DNA from: Mycolicibacterium anyangense
GTDB lineage: Bacteria; Actinomycetota; Actinomycetes; Mycobacteriales; Mycobacteriaceae
DNA length: 64,000 nucleotides
Assembly: GCF_010731855.1 (NCBI RefSeq)
Contig: NZ_AP022620.1
Span: 2,294,001 to 2,358,000 of the forward strand
Direction: 5' to 3'
Shown: in pieces, positions 1-9,108 of the stretch
Numbering within the stretch: position 1 is the stretch's first letter
Layout of the letters: the number at the start of each line of letters is the position of its first letter
The notes under the pieces: generated by a model
Seen by the model: only the letters and a program-made list of their open reading frames with translations
Told to the model about the DNA's origin: nothing
Database searches by the model: none
Position numbers and translations under genes: made by a program

Positions 1-708
1 CTGCGCGAGACCCTGGGGAGCGTCAAGACGGTCTGGCTGCGGCCGGGCACCCGGCTGGGCTTTTTCACCCACATGGGCACCCAGTTCTCCGTCACCGTCT
101 TCGCGCTCATGTGGGGTGTCCCCTATTTGACGGTTGCGCAACATCTTTCGCGCAGTGCGGCGGGCACGCTGCTGACCATCTCGGTGGTCTCGGCCATCGT
201 GTCCGGGGTGGTGATCGGCATTCTCACCGGCAGGCATCCGCACCGGCGGTCCCGCATCGTGCTCGGCATCATCGGCAGCAATGCCGCGATCTGGACCGTA
301 GTACTGGCGCTGCCCTCCCCCACCCCGCATTGGCTGCTGGTGGTGCTGATCGTGATCATCTCGGTCGGCGGTCCCGGGTCGATGGTCGGCTTCGACTTCG
401 CCCGCACCTTCAACCCGCAGCCGACCCTGGGCACCGCCCAAGGCGCTGTTAATGTCGGCGGGTTCCTGGCCTCGCTGCTGGTGATGCAGACCATGGGGTG
501 GATCATCGGCGCGGCGGGCGGCTACTCGTTCGAGTCGTTCCGCTTGGCGTGGTGCGTGCAGTACGTGGTCTGGGCGGTGGCCGTGGTCGGCATCCTGGTC
601 ACCCGCAAGAAGGCCCGCCGCACCATCGGTGACATCGAGGAGAGCAAGTACCTGCTCGAGTTCTTCAGCGACACCGACCCCGCACCCGCGGCCACCCGCC
701 GCCGCTGA
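1..708 (+). CDS. MFS transporter, C-terminal part (5' end outside window)
   Basis: The reading frame is open from the first base and ends with TGA at 706-708, so the gene starts upstream of the window. The visible part has about five hydrophobic segments separated by short charged loops, including a basic loop with GRHPHRRSR, as in the C-terminal half of a major facilitator superfamily permease. The tail is hydrophilic and basic. The substrate cannot be told. The gene converges on the ChaB-like gene, and the two stops abut at TGATCA. Confidence 0.7.
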   Translation: MRETLGSVKTVWLRPGTRLGFFTHMGTQFSVTVFALMWGVPYLTVAQHLSRSAAGTLLTISVVSAIVSGVVIGILTGRHPHRRSRIVLGIIGSNAAIWTVVLALPSPTPHWLLVVLIVIISVGGPGSMVGFDFARTFNPQPTLGTAQGAVNVGGFLASLLVMQTMGWIIGAAGGYSFESFRLAWCVQYVVWAVAVVGILVTRKKARRTIGDIEESKYLLEFFSDTDPAPAATRRR

Positions 709-1128
709 TCAGCGGTTGCGAGCGGACTCGCGACGGTTGGCCTTCTCGATCGCCGACACCAGGTCGTCCTTGGTCATCGATGATCGGCCCGGGATGTCGA
801 GCCGGCGCGCCACGTCGAGCAGGTGCTTCTTGCTGGCGTTGGCATTGACGCCCTCGGCGGTCTTGCCCTTGGCATGAGGACCGCCGCTGCGCGCCCGATC
901 ATCCGAGGGGCCCTTCTCGTCCTTGGGCTCCCAGTGGTCGCCCACCTTCTCGTAGCTGTGCTTGAGTGCGCTGTAGGCGACCCGATGGGCACGTTCGCCT
1001 TCGCCGTACTCCTTGGCGGCCGCATCGTGGGCCTTGGCGAAGGTCCGCTGCGCCTTGGCGTCGGACTTGCGCAATGTGCTGGGCAGTTCGCTCTTCTTGG
1101 CGGCACCGCTCTTGGCTGTCTTGGGCAT
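709..1128 (-). CDS. ChaB family protein with C-terminal Rho-N/SAP-like domain
   Basis: This is a basic protein of 139 residues. The N-terminal half (about residues 10-75) matches the ChaB fold, with LPSTLRKSDAKAQRTF and a following helix with HRVAYSALKH and KVGDHWEPK. The C-terminal 40 residues (SKKHLLDVARRLDIPGRSSMTKDDLVSAI) look like a Rho-termination-factor N-terminal helical domain, which binds nucleic acid. The ATG at 1128 was chosen over the upstream in-frame start at 1266 because it has a near-perfect Shine-Dalgarno (GGAGGTGAC) and marks where similarity begins. A SigF-type promoter lies just upstream. The biochemical role is unknown; such proteins are often linked to stress regulons. 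Confidence 0.8.
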   Translation of the reverse strand: MPKTAKSGAAKKSELPSTLRKSDAKAQRTFAKAHDAAAKEYGEGERAHRVAYSALKHSYEKVGDHWEPKDEKGPSDDRARSGGPHAKGKTAEGVNANASKKHLLDVARRLDIPGRSSMTKDDLVSAIEKANRRESARNR

Positions 1129-1150
1129 GCTGTCACCTCCGTCGTTTCGG

Positions 1151-1176
1151 CTACCCGCTGGCCACGAGCCGAAACG
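1151..1176 (-). promoter_or_regulatory. Candidate SigF-type promoter of the ChaB-like gene
   Basis: On the minus strand GTTT (1172-1175) is followed after 15 bases by GGGTAG (1151-1156). This matches the mycobacterial SigF pattern GTTT-N15-17-GGGTA. It lies about 25 bases upstream of the start codon at 1128, leaving a short leader that holds the Shine-Dalgarno. The same DNA contains a 10-bp inverted repeat, CGTTTCGGCT (1143-1152) and AGCCGAAACG (1167-1176). Confidence 0.5.
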
Positions 1177-1312
1177 CTGCCCGGGTAACACCCGAGCCCC
1201 AGGTGCCGATATCCCCGTCAGCCCCGTGCTGCCGAGCAACCGACTCCTCGGCAGCCCGGGCTTCATCTTTTTCCAGGGTTTGATCGGGCGGTACCGGAGG
1301 TATCACCTCAAC

Positions 1313-2695
1313 ATGGGCCTGGACCTCACGCCGACGGCCGCGCAGCATGATCTGGCGCGGCGCACCCATGAATTCGCCGAGCAGTGCATCCGCCCGGTGG
1401 CTGCGGACTACGACCGCAGGCAGGAGTTTCCGTGGCCGGTGCTCGAGGAGGCGGCCGAGCGGGGGTTCTACAGTCCGCTGTTCTACCGCGATCTGATCGG
1501 CGATCCGACCGGCCTCTCACTGCCGATGTTCATGGAGGAGTTGTTCTGGGGTTGTGCCGGAATCGGTTTGGCGATCGTCATGCCTGCCCTGGCGCTCGCG
1601 GCAATCGGTCAGGCCGCCACGCCCGAGCAGATGCTGACCTGGGCACCGGAATGCTTCGGCTCCCCCGGCGACATCAAACTCGCCGCGCTGGCGATCTCGG
1701 AGCCCGAGGGCGGTAGTGACGTCCGAAACCTGCGCACCCGGGCCCGGCGAGACGGGGACGACTGGATCATCGACGGACACAAGATGTGGATCGGCAACGG
1801 CGGCATCGCCAACGTGCACGTCGTCAATGCCGTCGTCGACGAAGAACTCGGCCATCGCGGCCAGGCGCTGTTCGTGGTGCCTGGCGGCACCCCGGGTCTG
1901 GAACTGGTGCGCAAGCTCGACAAGCTGGGCTGCCGGGCGTCGCACACCGCGGAGCTGAAATTCTCCGGTGTCCGGGTGCCCGGCGCCAACCTGCTCGGCG
2001 GTCAGGATCGCCTGGAGCACAAGCTCGCCCGGGCCCGTGAGATCGTGGCCGGCGGGCGGCGATCCGGCTCGGCCACCCTCGGGACGTTCGAGCAGACCCG
2101 GCCGATGGTAGCCGCGCAAGCCCTCGGAATTGCCCGCGCCGCACTGGAATACATGACCTCCTACGCCAACCGCCGAGAAGCGTTCGGAGCGCCGATCATC
2201 GACAACCAGGGCATCGCGTTCCCGCTGGCGGACCTGGCGACCGGGATCGACGCCGCTCGCCTGCTCACCTGGCGGGCATCATGGATGGCCGCCAACGGGG
2301 TGCCCTTCGACCGGGGCGAAGGGTCGATGGCCAAGCTGGCCGCCAGCGAGATCGCGGTGCGCACCACCGAACAGGCGATCCAGACCATGGGAGGCTGGGG
2401 CTACATCAGCGACCATCCGGTGGAGAAGTGGTACCGCGACGCCAAGCTATACACGATCTTCGAGGGCACCAGCGAGATTCAGCGGATCGTGATCTCCTCC
2501 GCGCTCGGCGCCACCGACGGTGGGCCTCCCCTGCACGTCGACCTCGAACCCAGCGGCGGACCGTTCAACAAGCTGTTCGGCCGGGGCACCCCCGCCCGCA
2601 CGAAGGTGGCCAACACCGCGCTGGCGGTGCGCGACCGGGTACCCGAACCGGCCATGCGGATGTTCATGAAAGTCCTCACCCCGCCCCGCCGATAA
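1313..2695 (+). CDS. Acyl-CoA dehydrogenase family protein
   Basis: A 460-residue FAD-dependent acyl-CoA dehydrogenase, which introduces an alpha,beta double bond in acyl-CoAs during beta-oxidation or related degradation. The N-terminal helical domain is followed by the middle beta domain with the FAD/substrate signature LAISEPEGGSDVRNLRT and WIIDGHKMWIGNG. The C-terminal helical domain has the QTMGGWGYISDHPVEKWYRD and IFEGTSEIQR signatures, and the usual catalytic carboxylate region precedes the latter. The start ATG at 1313 has GGAGG at 1296-1300; the frame is open further upstream but without similarity. The C-terminal extension of about 50 residues (DLEPSGGPFNKL onward) is longer than in short-chain enzymes. 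Substrate unknown. Confidence 0.9.
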   Translation: MGLDLTPTAAQHDLARRTHEFAEQCIRPVAADYDRRQEFPWPVLEEAAERGFYSPLFYRDLIGDPTGLSLPMFMEELFWGCAGIGLAIVMPALALAAIGQAATPEQMLTWAPECFGSPGDIKLAALAISEPEGGSDVRNLRTRARRDGDDWIIDGHKMWIGNGGIANVHVVNAVVDEELGHRGQALFVVPGGTPGLELVRKLDKLGCRASHTAELKFSGVRVPGANLLGGQDRLEHKLARAREIVAGGRRSGSATLGTFEQTRPMVAAQALGIARAALEYMTSYANRREAFGAPIIDNQGIAFPLADLATGIDAARLLTWRASWMAANGVPFDRGEGSMAKLAASEIAVRTTEQAIQTMGGWGYISDHPVEKWYRDAKLYTIFEGTSEIQRIVISSALGATDGGPPLHVDLEPSGGPFNKLFGRGTPARTKVANTALAVRDRVPEPAMRMFMKVLTPPRR

Positions 2696-2706
2696 GCCCA
2701 CCGAAC

Positions 2707-2723
2707 GGGGACTTCCGGCCCTG
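2707..2723 (+). promoter_or_regulatory. DosR-box-like site upstream of the WS/DGAT gene
   Basis: GGGGACTTCCGGCCCTG resembles the DosR consensus (about GGGACTNNNGNCCC). It lies 55-71 bases upstream of the WS/DGAT start. In Mtb the homologous tgs1 is a strong DosR target. Confidence 0.55.
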
Positions 2724-2777
2724 CCCTGTGCGTCTGCCCGGCGCGACACTGAGGTCAAGGCGAGGAGAAGGTCGGCG

Positions 2778-4190
2778 ATGGCGCAACACTTGACGACGCT
2801 GGACGCGGGGTTCCTGCAACTGGAGGACGCCGACGAACACGTCAGCCTCGCCATCGGTGGGGTGGCGATACTCGCAGGGCCCGCACCGGAATTCGCGGCC
2901 CTGCGGGATACGATCGGCGCCCGCTGCCTGTCCAACCCGCGCAGTACGCAGGTTCTGCGGACCCGTCCGTTCGACCTCGCCGCACCCGAATGGGTCGACG
3001 ATCCGACGTTCGATCTCAACCATCACGTCCGCCGGGCCGCGCTGCCGCCGCCGGGCGACGACACCGCACTGCACGCCGAGATCGCCACGATCATGGAACG
3101 TCGCCTCGACCGGCACCGCCCGCTGTGGGAGTGCTGGGTGATCGACGGCCTGGCACAGGACCGCTGGGCGCTGCTGATCAAGGTGCATCACGCCCTGGCC
3201 GACGGTATCGCGGCGAGCAATCTGCTCACCGGGCTGTGTGACGACACCGGAGTGGCCAGCTTCGCGTCGTCCATAGGGGCGGCACAACATTCGGCGCGAC
3301 GCACCGCGCCACCGCTGCCGAGTCTCAATCCCGTTGACTGGATCGGCGATTCGATCGCGCTGGGGCGCAGTGTCGGCAAGGTGGCGCTACGCGCGGCCGG
3401 GGGTGCAGCGGCGCTGACGGCAGGCCTGCTGCGGCCGGCGTCACGGTCGTCGTTCAACGGCCCGGTCGGTGATCTGCGCCGCTACGGTTCGGCGGCGGTC
3501 AGCATCCACGACGTGGAGCGGATCGCCCACACCTTCGGCGTCACCATCAACGACGTGGCACTGGCCGCGGTGGCCGACAGCTACCGCACCGCACTGCTGC
3601 GACGCGGCCTGCAACCCCGCGCCGACTCGCTGCGCACACTGGTGCCGGTGTCGGTGCGCGGCTCCGACGCCATGGACGTCTCCGACAACCGGGTCTCACT
3701 CATGCTGCCGTTGCTGCCGGTCGACATCACCGACCCGCTCAAGCGGCTGCGGACCGTGCACGAGAGGTTGAGTGCCGCCAAGTCCGGTGGTCAGCGCCAG
3801 GCCGGCAGTCTGCTGGTGTGGGCCAGCAACCTGGTTCCGTTCCCAGTGACGGCGTGGACGGTGCGACTGTTGTCGCGGCTGCCGCAGCGCTCCGTCGTCA
3901 CGGTGGTGACCAACGTGCCTGGCCCTCGCACACCGGTGACCATCATGGGACACCAGGTGGTGCGGTTGCTGCCGATACCACCGATCGCGGCCGGATTCCG
4001 CACCGGTATCGCTATTTTCAGCTACGCCGACGAACTGGCATTCGGGCTCCTCGTCGACTTCGACGCCGCCCCGGACATCGACGAACTGGCCCGCGGCATC
4101 GAACGCGGGGTGGCCCGGCTGAGTGCGCTGGCCGACACCCGCGGCCGGCGCCGGGGCAAGGGCGGCCTGCGGCTACTGTCCAACGGCTAG
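2778..4190 (+). CDS. Wax ester synthase/diacylglycerol acyltransferase (WS/DGAT, Tgs type)
   Basis: A 470-residue acyltransferase that esterifies diacylglycerol or fatty alcohols with acyl-CoA to make storage lipid. The catalytic motif HHALADG (HHxxxDG) is at about residue 137. The C-terminal half has the conserved VTNVPGPRTPV and FSYADELAFGLLVD blocks typical of the family. The start ATG at 2778 follows GGCGAGGAGAAGG. A DosR-box-like element precedes the gene, fitting the role of Mtb Tgs1 in triacylglycerol accumulation during dormancy. The stop codon overlaps that of the convergent P-type ATPase in the palindrome CTAG. Confidence 0.92.
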   Translation: MAQHLTTLDAGFLQLEDADEHVSLAIGGVAILAGPAPEFAALRDTIGARCLSNPRSTQVLRTRPFDLAAPEWVDDPTFDLNHHVRRAALPPPGDDTALHAEIATIMERRLDRHRPLWECWVIDGLAQDRWALLIKVHHALADGIAASNLLTGLCDDTGVASFASSIGAAQHSARRTAPPLPSLNPVDWIGDSIALGRSVGKVALRAAGGAAALTAGLLRPASRSSFNGPVGDLRRYGSAAVSIHDVERIAHTFGVTINDVALAAVADSYRTALLRRGLQPRADSLRTLVPVSVRGSDAMDVSDNRVSLMLPLLPVDITDPLKRLRTVHERLSAAKSGGQRQAGSLLVWASNLVPFPVTAWTVRLLSRLPQRSVVTVVTNVPGPRTPVTIMGHQVVRLLPIPPIAAGFRTGIAIFSYADELAFGLLVDFDAAPDIDELARGIERGVARLSALADTRGRRRGKGGLRLLSNG

Positions 4191-6742
4191 TACCGGGCGG
4201 GCAGCCGGCCGCCATGGCTGAATCGTGCTGCGCGCCGGTGGATCCGGTGTTCCCGGCCCCGGGTCCGCACCGACTCGCCGGCGGTATGCATGGGTTCGGC
4301 GTAGAACACCTTCTTGGTGATCTCCACGAGCACCAGATAACCGACGGTCAACAAGGCCAGAGCACCGAAGAACTGCCACGGCAGCGGGGTGAACCCCAGA
4401 TCGCGGGACAGCGGCAGGATGGTCAACGCGACACCGACGGCGATCACGCTCACCGTGGTGGCCACCAGCCAACCGCTGGGCTTGCTGCGCAGGAACGGGA
4501 TTCGGCGGGTGCGGATCGCGAAGATGATCAGCGTCTGGGTGGCCAGCGACTCGACGAACCAACCGGTGCGGAACTCCACCGGCCCGGCGTGCAGCACGCC
4601 CAGCATCAGACCGAAGGTCAGGAAGTCGAACAGTGAACTGATGGGCCCGAACGTGAGCATGAACCGCCGGATGAACGCGATGTTCCAGTGCGACGGCGCG
4701 TGCAACTGTTCGGGGTCGACCCGGTCGGTGGGGATCGCGAGCTGTGAGGTGTCGTAGAGCAGGTTGTTGAGCAGGATCTGGCTGGGCAGCATCGGCAGGA
4801 ACGTCAGGACCGCCGAGGCGGCGGCAGCGCTGAACATGTTGCCGAAGTTGCTCGACGTGCCCATCAGGACGTACTTGATGGTGTTGGCGAAGATGCGCCG
4901 CCCCTCGGCCACCCCGGTGGCCAGCACGCCGAGATCCTTCTCCAGCAGCACCACGTCGGCGGCATCCTTGGCGACATCGGTGGCGGTGTCCACCGAGATG
5001 CCGACGTCGGCGGCGTGCAGTGCCAGTGCGTCGTTGACCCCGTCGCCCAGGAAACCCACCGACCGGCCGGTGCGGCGAAGCACGGTGATCAGCCGGGCCT
5101 TCTGTTCCGGGGAGATCCGGGCGAAGACGGTGGCCGATTGGGCGGCGGCCTCGAACTCGGCATCGTCGAGACCATCGAGGTGGGCGCCGGTGACGGTGCC
5201 CCGGGAGATCAAACCCAGATCGGCACAGACCTTTTCGGCTACCTGGGGGTTGTCACCCGTGGCGACCTTGAGTTCGATGCCGAGTTCGGCCATCCGCTGC
5301 AGCGAATCCCGGGCAGCTTCTTTGGGTTGGTCGGCGAACACGAGGAAGCCGTCGAGCGTCAATTCCGTCTCGTCGGCGGCGGTGATGGCGTCCAATCCCG
5401 GGGCGGGGCGGCTGGCCACCGCCACCACTCGGCGCCCGTCGGCGAACAGCCGGTCCAGGGTCCGCTGGGCTGCCGCGGGCAGCGCGACGCAGTGGTCCAG
5501 AATCTGCTCCGGAGCGCCCTTGACCACCAGGACCCGCCGGCCGGCGTCGTCGATCAGTGCGGAGGTGGCCCGCCGGGTGTGGTCGAACGGAAGCTCGGCG
5601 ATACGGTGTACGCCCGCGGTGAGGACGTGACGGCCGGCCTCGGATTCCCACAGCGCGGCGTCCAGCGCATTGGCACTGGTGCCGCCGACGGCCGGGTCGA
5701 CGTCGGTGGACAGCAAGCCGTACCGCAGCACATCCTGCGCCGGTGTGCCGTCGGCGTCGACGGCCTCGATCAGCGTGATCCGGCCCTCGGTGAGCGTGCC
5801 GGTCTTGTCGGTGATGAGGATGTCGATATCGCCGAGATCCTCGATGCAGACCAGCCGCTTGACCAGAACCTTGCAGGCGGCCAGCCGCCGCGAACCGGTG
5901 GCCAGGCTGGTGCTGACTACCGCGGGCAGCAGTTGCGGGGTGATACCGACCGCGATCGCCAGTGCGAACAGCACCGAGTCGATCACCGGACGCCGCAGCA
6001 GCAGGTTGGTCACCAGGATCAGCACGGTCAGCGTGATCGCCACCTGCAGCAGCAGATACGAGAAGCGGCGCAGGCCGGCCTGGAAATCGGTCTCGGGCTG
6101 ACGCTCCCCCAGCCCCGCGGCGATCTTGCCGAACTGGGCGTCGGCGCCGGTGGCGTACACCACGGCAGTGGCATCGCCGGCACTGACGACGGTGCCCATG
6201 AACGCCAGGTCGGTGGCATCGGCCAAGGCGGCATCCGCAGGCACCGGCTCGACGGATTTCTCCGCGGCGGTCGACTCGCCGGTCAGGATCGACTCGTTGC
6301 ACTCCAGCCCGTTGACGGCGATGAGTCGGACGTCAGCCGGAACGAGTTCGCCGAGGGTGAGCGCGATGACGTCACCGGGCACCAGATCGTTGACGTCGAC
6401 CTTGACGTAGTGCCCGTCACGGCGCACCAATGCGGTGTGGTGGACCCGGGAATGCAAGGCGGCACTGGCCCGCTCGGCACGGTACTCGTTGAGGAAGCCC
6501 AGGCCGATGCTGACGGCGAGGATGAGGCCGATGATGACGGCCTGGGTGGAGTCACCGAGGAAGAACGACACCACCGCCGAAACCGCGAGCAGGATCAGGA
6601 CCGCGTTGTTGAGCTGTCTGCGCAGCACAGCCCAGGCGCTGACCTGATGGGTGCGAAGCGAATTCGGCCCATGGCTGGCCAACCGGTCGGCGGCCTGCGC
6701 ACTGGACAACCCGTCGGCGGACGTCGCCAGCCGGTCCAGCAC
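4187..6742 (-). CDS. Cation-transporting P-type ATPase, MgtA-like (P3B)
   Basis: About 851-873 residues. Visible parts are the N-terminal cation-ATPase domain, the actuator domain with LTGESTAAEK, the phosphorylation motif DKTGTLTEG, the hinge GDGVND, and about ten membrane spans. The segment VGITPQLLPAVVSTSLATGSR before the P-domain, and VLVKRLVCIEDLG after it, are close to the MgtA/MgtB Mg2+ importer group. The likely role is divalent cation uptake. The gene closes a co-directional run from 10611 with the kinase-like gene and ppsA. The start is uncertain: GTG at 6742 is the first canonical codon downstream of the ppsA stop, but it cuts into the N-terminal domain. CTG at 6808, overlapping the ppsA stop as CTGA and preceded by GGTGAGG, would give a fuller protein. 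Confidence 0.88.
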   Translation of the reverse strand: MLDRLATSADGLSSAQAADRLASHGPNSLRTHQVSAWAVLRRQLNNAVLILLAVSAVVSFFLGDSTQAVIIGLILAVSIGLGFLNEYRAERASAALHSRVHHTALVRRDGHYVKVDVNDLVPGDVIALTLGELVPADVRLIAVNGLECNESILTGESTAAEKSVEPVPADAALADATDLAFMGTVVSAGDATAVVYATGADAQFGKIAAGLGERQPETDFQAGLRRFSYLLLQVAITLTVLILVTNLLLRRPVIDSVLFALAIAVGITPQLLPAVVSTSLATGSRRLAACKVLVKRLVCIEDLGDIDILITDKTGTLTEGRITLIEAVDADGTPAQDVLRYGLLSTDVDPAVGGTSANALDAALWESEAGRHVLTAGVHRIAELPFDHTRRATSALIDDAGRRVLVVKGAPEQILDHCVALPAAAQRTLDRLFADGRRVVAVASRPAPGLDAITAADETELTLDGFLVFADQPKEAARDSLQRMAELGIELKVATGDNPQVAEKVCADLGLISRGTVTGAHLDGLDDAEFEAAAQSATVFARISPEQKARLITVLRRTGRSVGFLGDGVNDALALHAADVGISVDTATDVAKDAADVVLLEKDLGVLATGVAEGRRIFANTIKYVLMGTSSNFGNMFSAAAASAVLTFLPMLPSQILLNNLLYDTSQLAIPTDRVDPEQLHAPSHWNIAFIRRFMLTFGPISSLFDFLTFGLMLGVLHAGPVEFRTGWFVESLATQTLIIFAIRTRRIPFLRSKPSGWLVATTVSVIAVGVALTILPLSRDLGFTPLPWQFFGALALLTVGYLVLVEITKKVFYAEPMHTAGESVRTRGREHRIHRRAARFSHGGRLPARY

Positions 6743-6804
6743 CTCGGCGACCGGCGACGCGGCAATCGAGGCGGCGGTCGGTGCCGATTGCGCCGCGATC
6801 GCGG

Positions 6805-9081
6805 TCAGGACGACCTCACCGATTCCAGCAGCAGCCTGCGCTCGGCCGCCGCGACATTGCGCCGGGTGCGCAGCGCCACGTCCGGGGTGACCGAGATGGA
6901 GGTGATCCCCATCCGGACCAGGTGCTCGGCGAAGTCCGGCCGGCTCGACGGCGCCTGCCCGCACAGCGAGGCGGTGATGCCCAACCGGCGTGCGGTGGTG
7001 ATGATCTGGCCGATGGCGTCGAGGACTGCGCCGTCGGACTCGTCGTACAACTGGGCGCACAGGTCGGAATCGCGGTCCACCCCGAGCATCAGCTGGGTCA
7101 GATCGTTACTGCCGATCGACACCCCGTCGATGCCCATGCCGACGTACTCGGGAAGCCAGTACACCACCGAGGGCACCTCGGCCATCACCCAGCGGTGCAG
7201 GCCGCGCTGGCGGCCCAGCGGGCTGGCGTCGACGAGCTCGAGGCACTTCTCGAGCTCCCACTTGGTGCGAACGAAGGGAATCATTAAGTGCAGGTTCGGA
7301 TTCTGCTCCCGAACCCGGGCCAGCGCCCGGAGTTCGAGGTCGAACAGGTCGGGATTGCTGACGTAGCGGTAGCAGCCCCGGTACCCGATCATCGGGTTGT
7401 GCTCCTCGGGCTCGTAGTTCCGCCCGCCCTGCAGGTTGCGGAACTCGTTGGTGCGGAAGTCCGATGCGCGGTAGATGACCGGCCGCGGCGTGAAGGCCGC
7501 CGCGATGCGGCCCACGGCCGTGGCCAGCGAGTCGACCAGGCTCTCCTGCTCACCGTGCTCGATGAGATCGCGGGGATGCCGGTTGCGCAACGCGTCTTCC
7601 AGGATCAGTTCGGCGCGCAACAGCCCGACACCGTCGACATCGAGTTCGGCGGCCTGCTCGGCCTTGTCGGGCATGGCGACGTTGAGGTAGATCTTGGTCG
7701 CGGTCACCTCCACCGCGGGGGCGGCCGTCACCGCCTGTTGGGCGACCGGCGCGGTCTGGGCACCGCCGACCGCCTTGCCGGCCAGCACCCGGCCGTGGGT
7801 GCCGTCGACGGTCACCACGGTGCCGTCCTTGAGATCCTTGGTGGCGGTGCGCGCACCGACGATGCAGGGCACGCCGAGTTCACGGGCCACGATGGCGGCG
7901 TGGCAGGTCATTCCGCCGGTGTCGGTGACCAGCGCGGCGGCCCGCCGCATGGTGGGCAGCCAGTCCGGGTTGGTCATCTGGGCCACCAGCACCTCACCGT
8001 CGCGCAGGCGGGCGCCGTCGGCCACGTCGGCCAAGACGCGAACCACACCGGACGCCTCGCCCGGGACGGCCGGCAGTCCTTGCAACAGCACCTCGTGGGT
8101 TTCGGGTACCGGCTTGCCGGCGCGGTGCAGCGTGGTGATCGGGCGGGTCTGCACGATCCAGGTCTTGCCCGCGGCGATAGCCCACTCGGTGTCCTGCGGG
8201 CACCCGGCATGGCGCTCGCTGCGCACGGCGATGTCGGCGATCGTGCGCACCTCGTCGTCGTCGAGCACCTGGGACTGCGCCTCGGCCTCGCTGAGATCGA
8301 CCGTCTGGTCGCTGCCGTCGGCACCGCGAACGATCTTGAACGCCTTGTAACCGATTCGGCGAGAAAGGATTTCGCCATTCTCCTTGGCGACCACGTAGGT
8401 GTCGGGCTCGACGGACCCGGACACCACCACCTCACCTTGACCGAAGGCGCCCTCGACGACCACCCGGTCGGTGGCGTCGGTGGTGGGATCGGCGGTGAAC
8501 GCCACGCCCGAACGTTCCGAGGCAATCATCTGCTGGACCACCACGGCCATCGCCGGGTCGGCGGTGAAGCCCCGGCTGGCGCGGTAGGCGACCACCCGGG
8601 CACCGAACAGCGACGCCCAGCACCGCTGCACGGCGTCGATCAGATCATGCTCGCCGGCGATGTTGGTGAACGTCGCGTTCATCCCGGCGAACGACGCGTC
8701 GGCACCGTCCTCACCGGTGGCCGACGAGCGCACGGCGACCACCACATCGGGTCCCATGGTCCGGTAGGCCGCCAGGATCTTCTCGCGCACCGCATCGGGC
8801 ATACCCGCCTTGAGTACCAGCGCCTGCATCTGCTGGCACATCTCGTCGAACCGGGACGGGTCGCCGGCCCGCAGCATCGCCTCGCGGTGGGCGGTGTTCA
8901 GGTCATCGGACACCCCGGCGGCCGCCATGGACTCCAGGTAGCTGTCGCGCAGGACGACGAACCCGGGTGGCACCGGCAGCTCAGCGGCCACCATCTCCCC
9001 CATGTTCGCGCCCTTGCCACCCGCCTCCTCGGCATCGGACATCCTCAGGCCCGCAATGTCTTCGACGTAACGGCTCGGCAT
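6805..9081 (-). CDS. ppsA: Phosphoenolpyruvate synthase (pyruvate, water dikinase)
   Basis: A 758-residue PEP synthase, which converts pyruvate, ATP and water to PEP, AMP and phosphate for gluconeogenesis. Domain order is normal: an N-terminal ATP-grasp domain (GGKGANMGEM at about residue 22, VAVRSSATGEDGADASFAG at about 117), the central phosphohistidine domain with GGMTCHAAIVARELGVPC, and a C-terminal PEP/pyruvate TIM barrel ending with GSNDLTQ and SLCGQAPS. The start ATG at 9081 has GGAGGAACC in front. It lies 27 bases downstream of the kinase-like gene, so both probably form one transcript from the DosR-box promoter near 10706. In this setting it would redirect carbon when respiration is limited. 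Confidence 0.93.
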   Translation of the reverse strand: MPSRYVEDIAGLRMSDAEEAGGKGANMGEMVAAELPVPPGFVVLRDSYLESMAAAGVSDDLNTAHREAMLRAGDPSRFDEMCQQMQALVLKAGMPDAVREKILAAYRTMGPDVVVAVRSSATGEDGADASFAGMNATFTNIAGEHDLIDAVQRCWASLFGARVVAYRASRGFTADPAMAVVVQQMIASERSGVAFTADPTTDATDRVVVEGAFGQGEVVVSGSVEPDTYVVAKENGEILSRRIGYKAFKIVRGADGSDQTVDLSEAEAQSQVLDDDEVRTIADIAVRSERHAGCPQDTEWAIAAGKTWIVQTRPITTLHRAGKPVPETHEVLLQGLPAVPGEASGVVRVLADVADGARLRDGEVLVAQMTNPDWLPTMRRAAALVTDTGGMTCHAAIVARELGVPCIVGARTATKDLKDGTVVTVDGTHGRVLAGKAVGGAQTAPVAQQAVTAAPAVEVTATKIYLNVAMPDKAEQAAELDVDGVGLLRAELILEDALRNRHPRDLIEHGEQESLVDSLATAVGRIAAAFTPRPVIYRASDFRTNEFRNLQGGRNYEPEEHNPMIGYRGCYRYVSNPDLFDLELRALARVREQNPNLHLMIPFVRTKWELEKCLELVDASPLGRQRGLHRWVMAEVPSVVYWLPEYVGMGIDGVSIGSNDLTQLMLGVDRDSDLCAQLYDESDGAVLDAIGQIITTARRLGITASLCGQAPSSRPDFAEHLVRMGITSISVTPDVALRTRRNVAAAERRLLLESVRSS

Positions 9082-9108
9082 CGGGTTCCTCCAGTGACTC
9101 GGACTTCT

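Noticed and set aside
5015..7366. 783-codon plus-strand open frame opposite the P-type ATPase and ppsA
   Set aside because: The ATPase and ppsA motifs lie on the other strand; the plus frame shows no domain.
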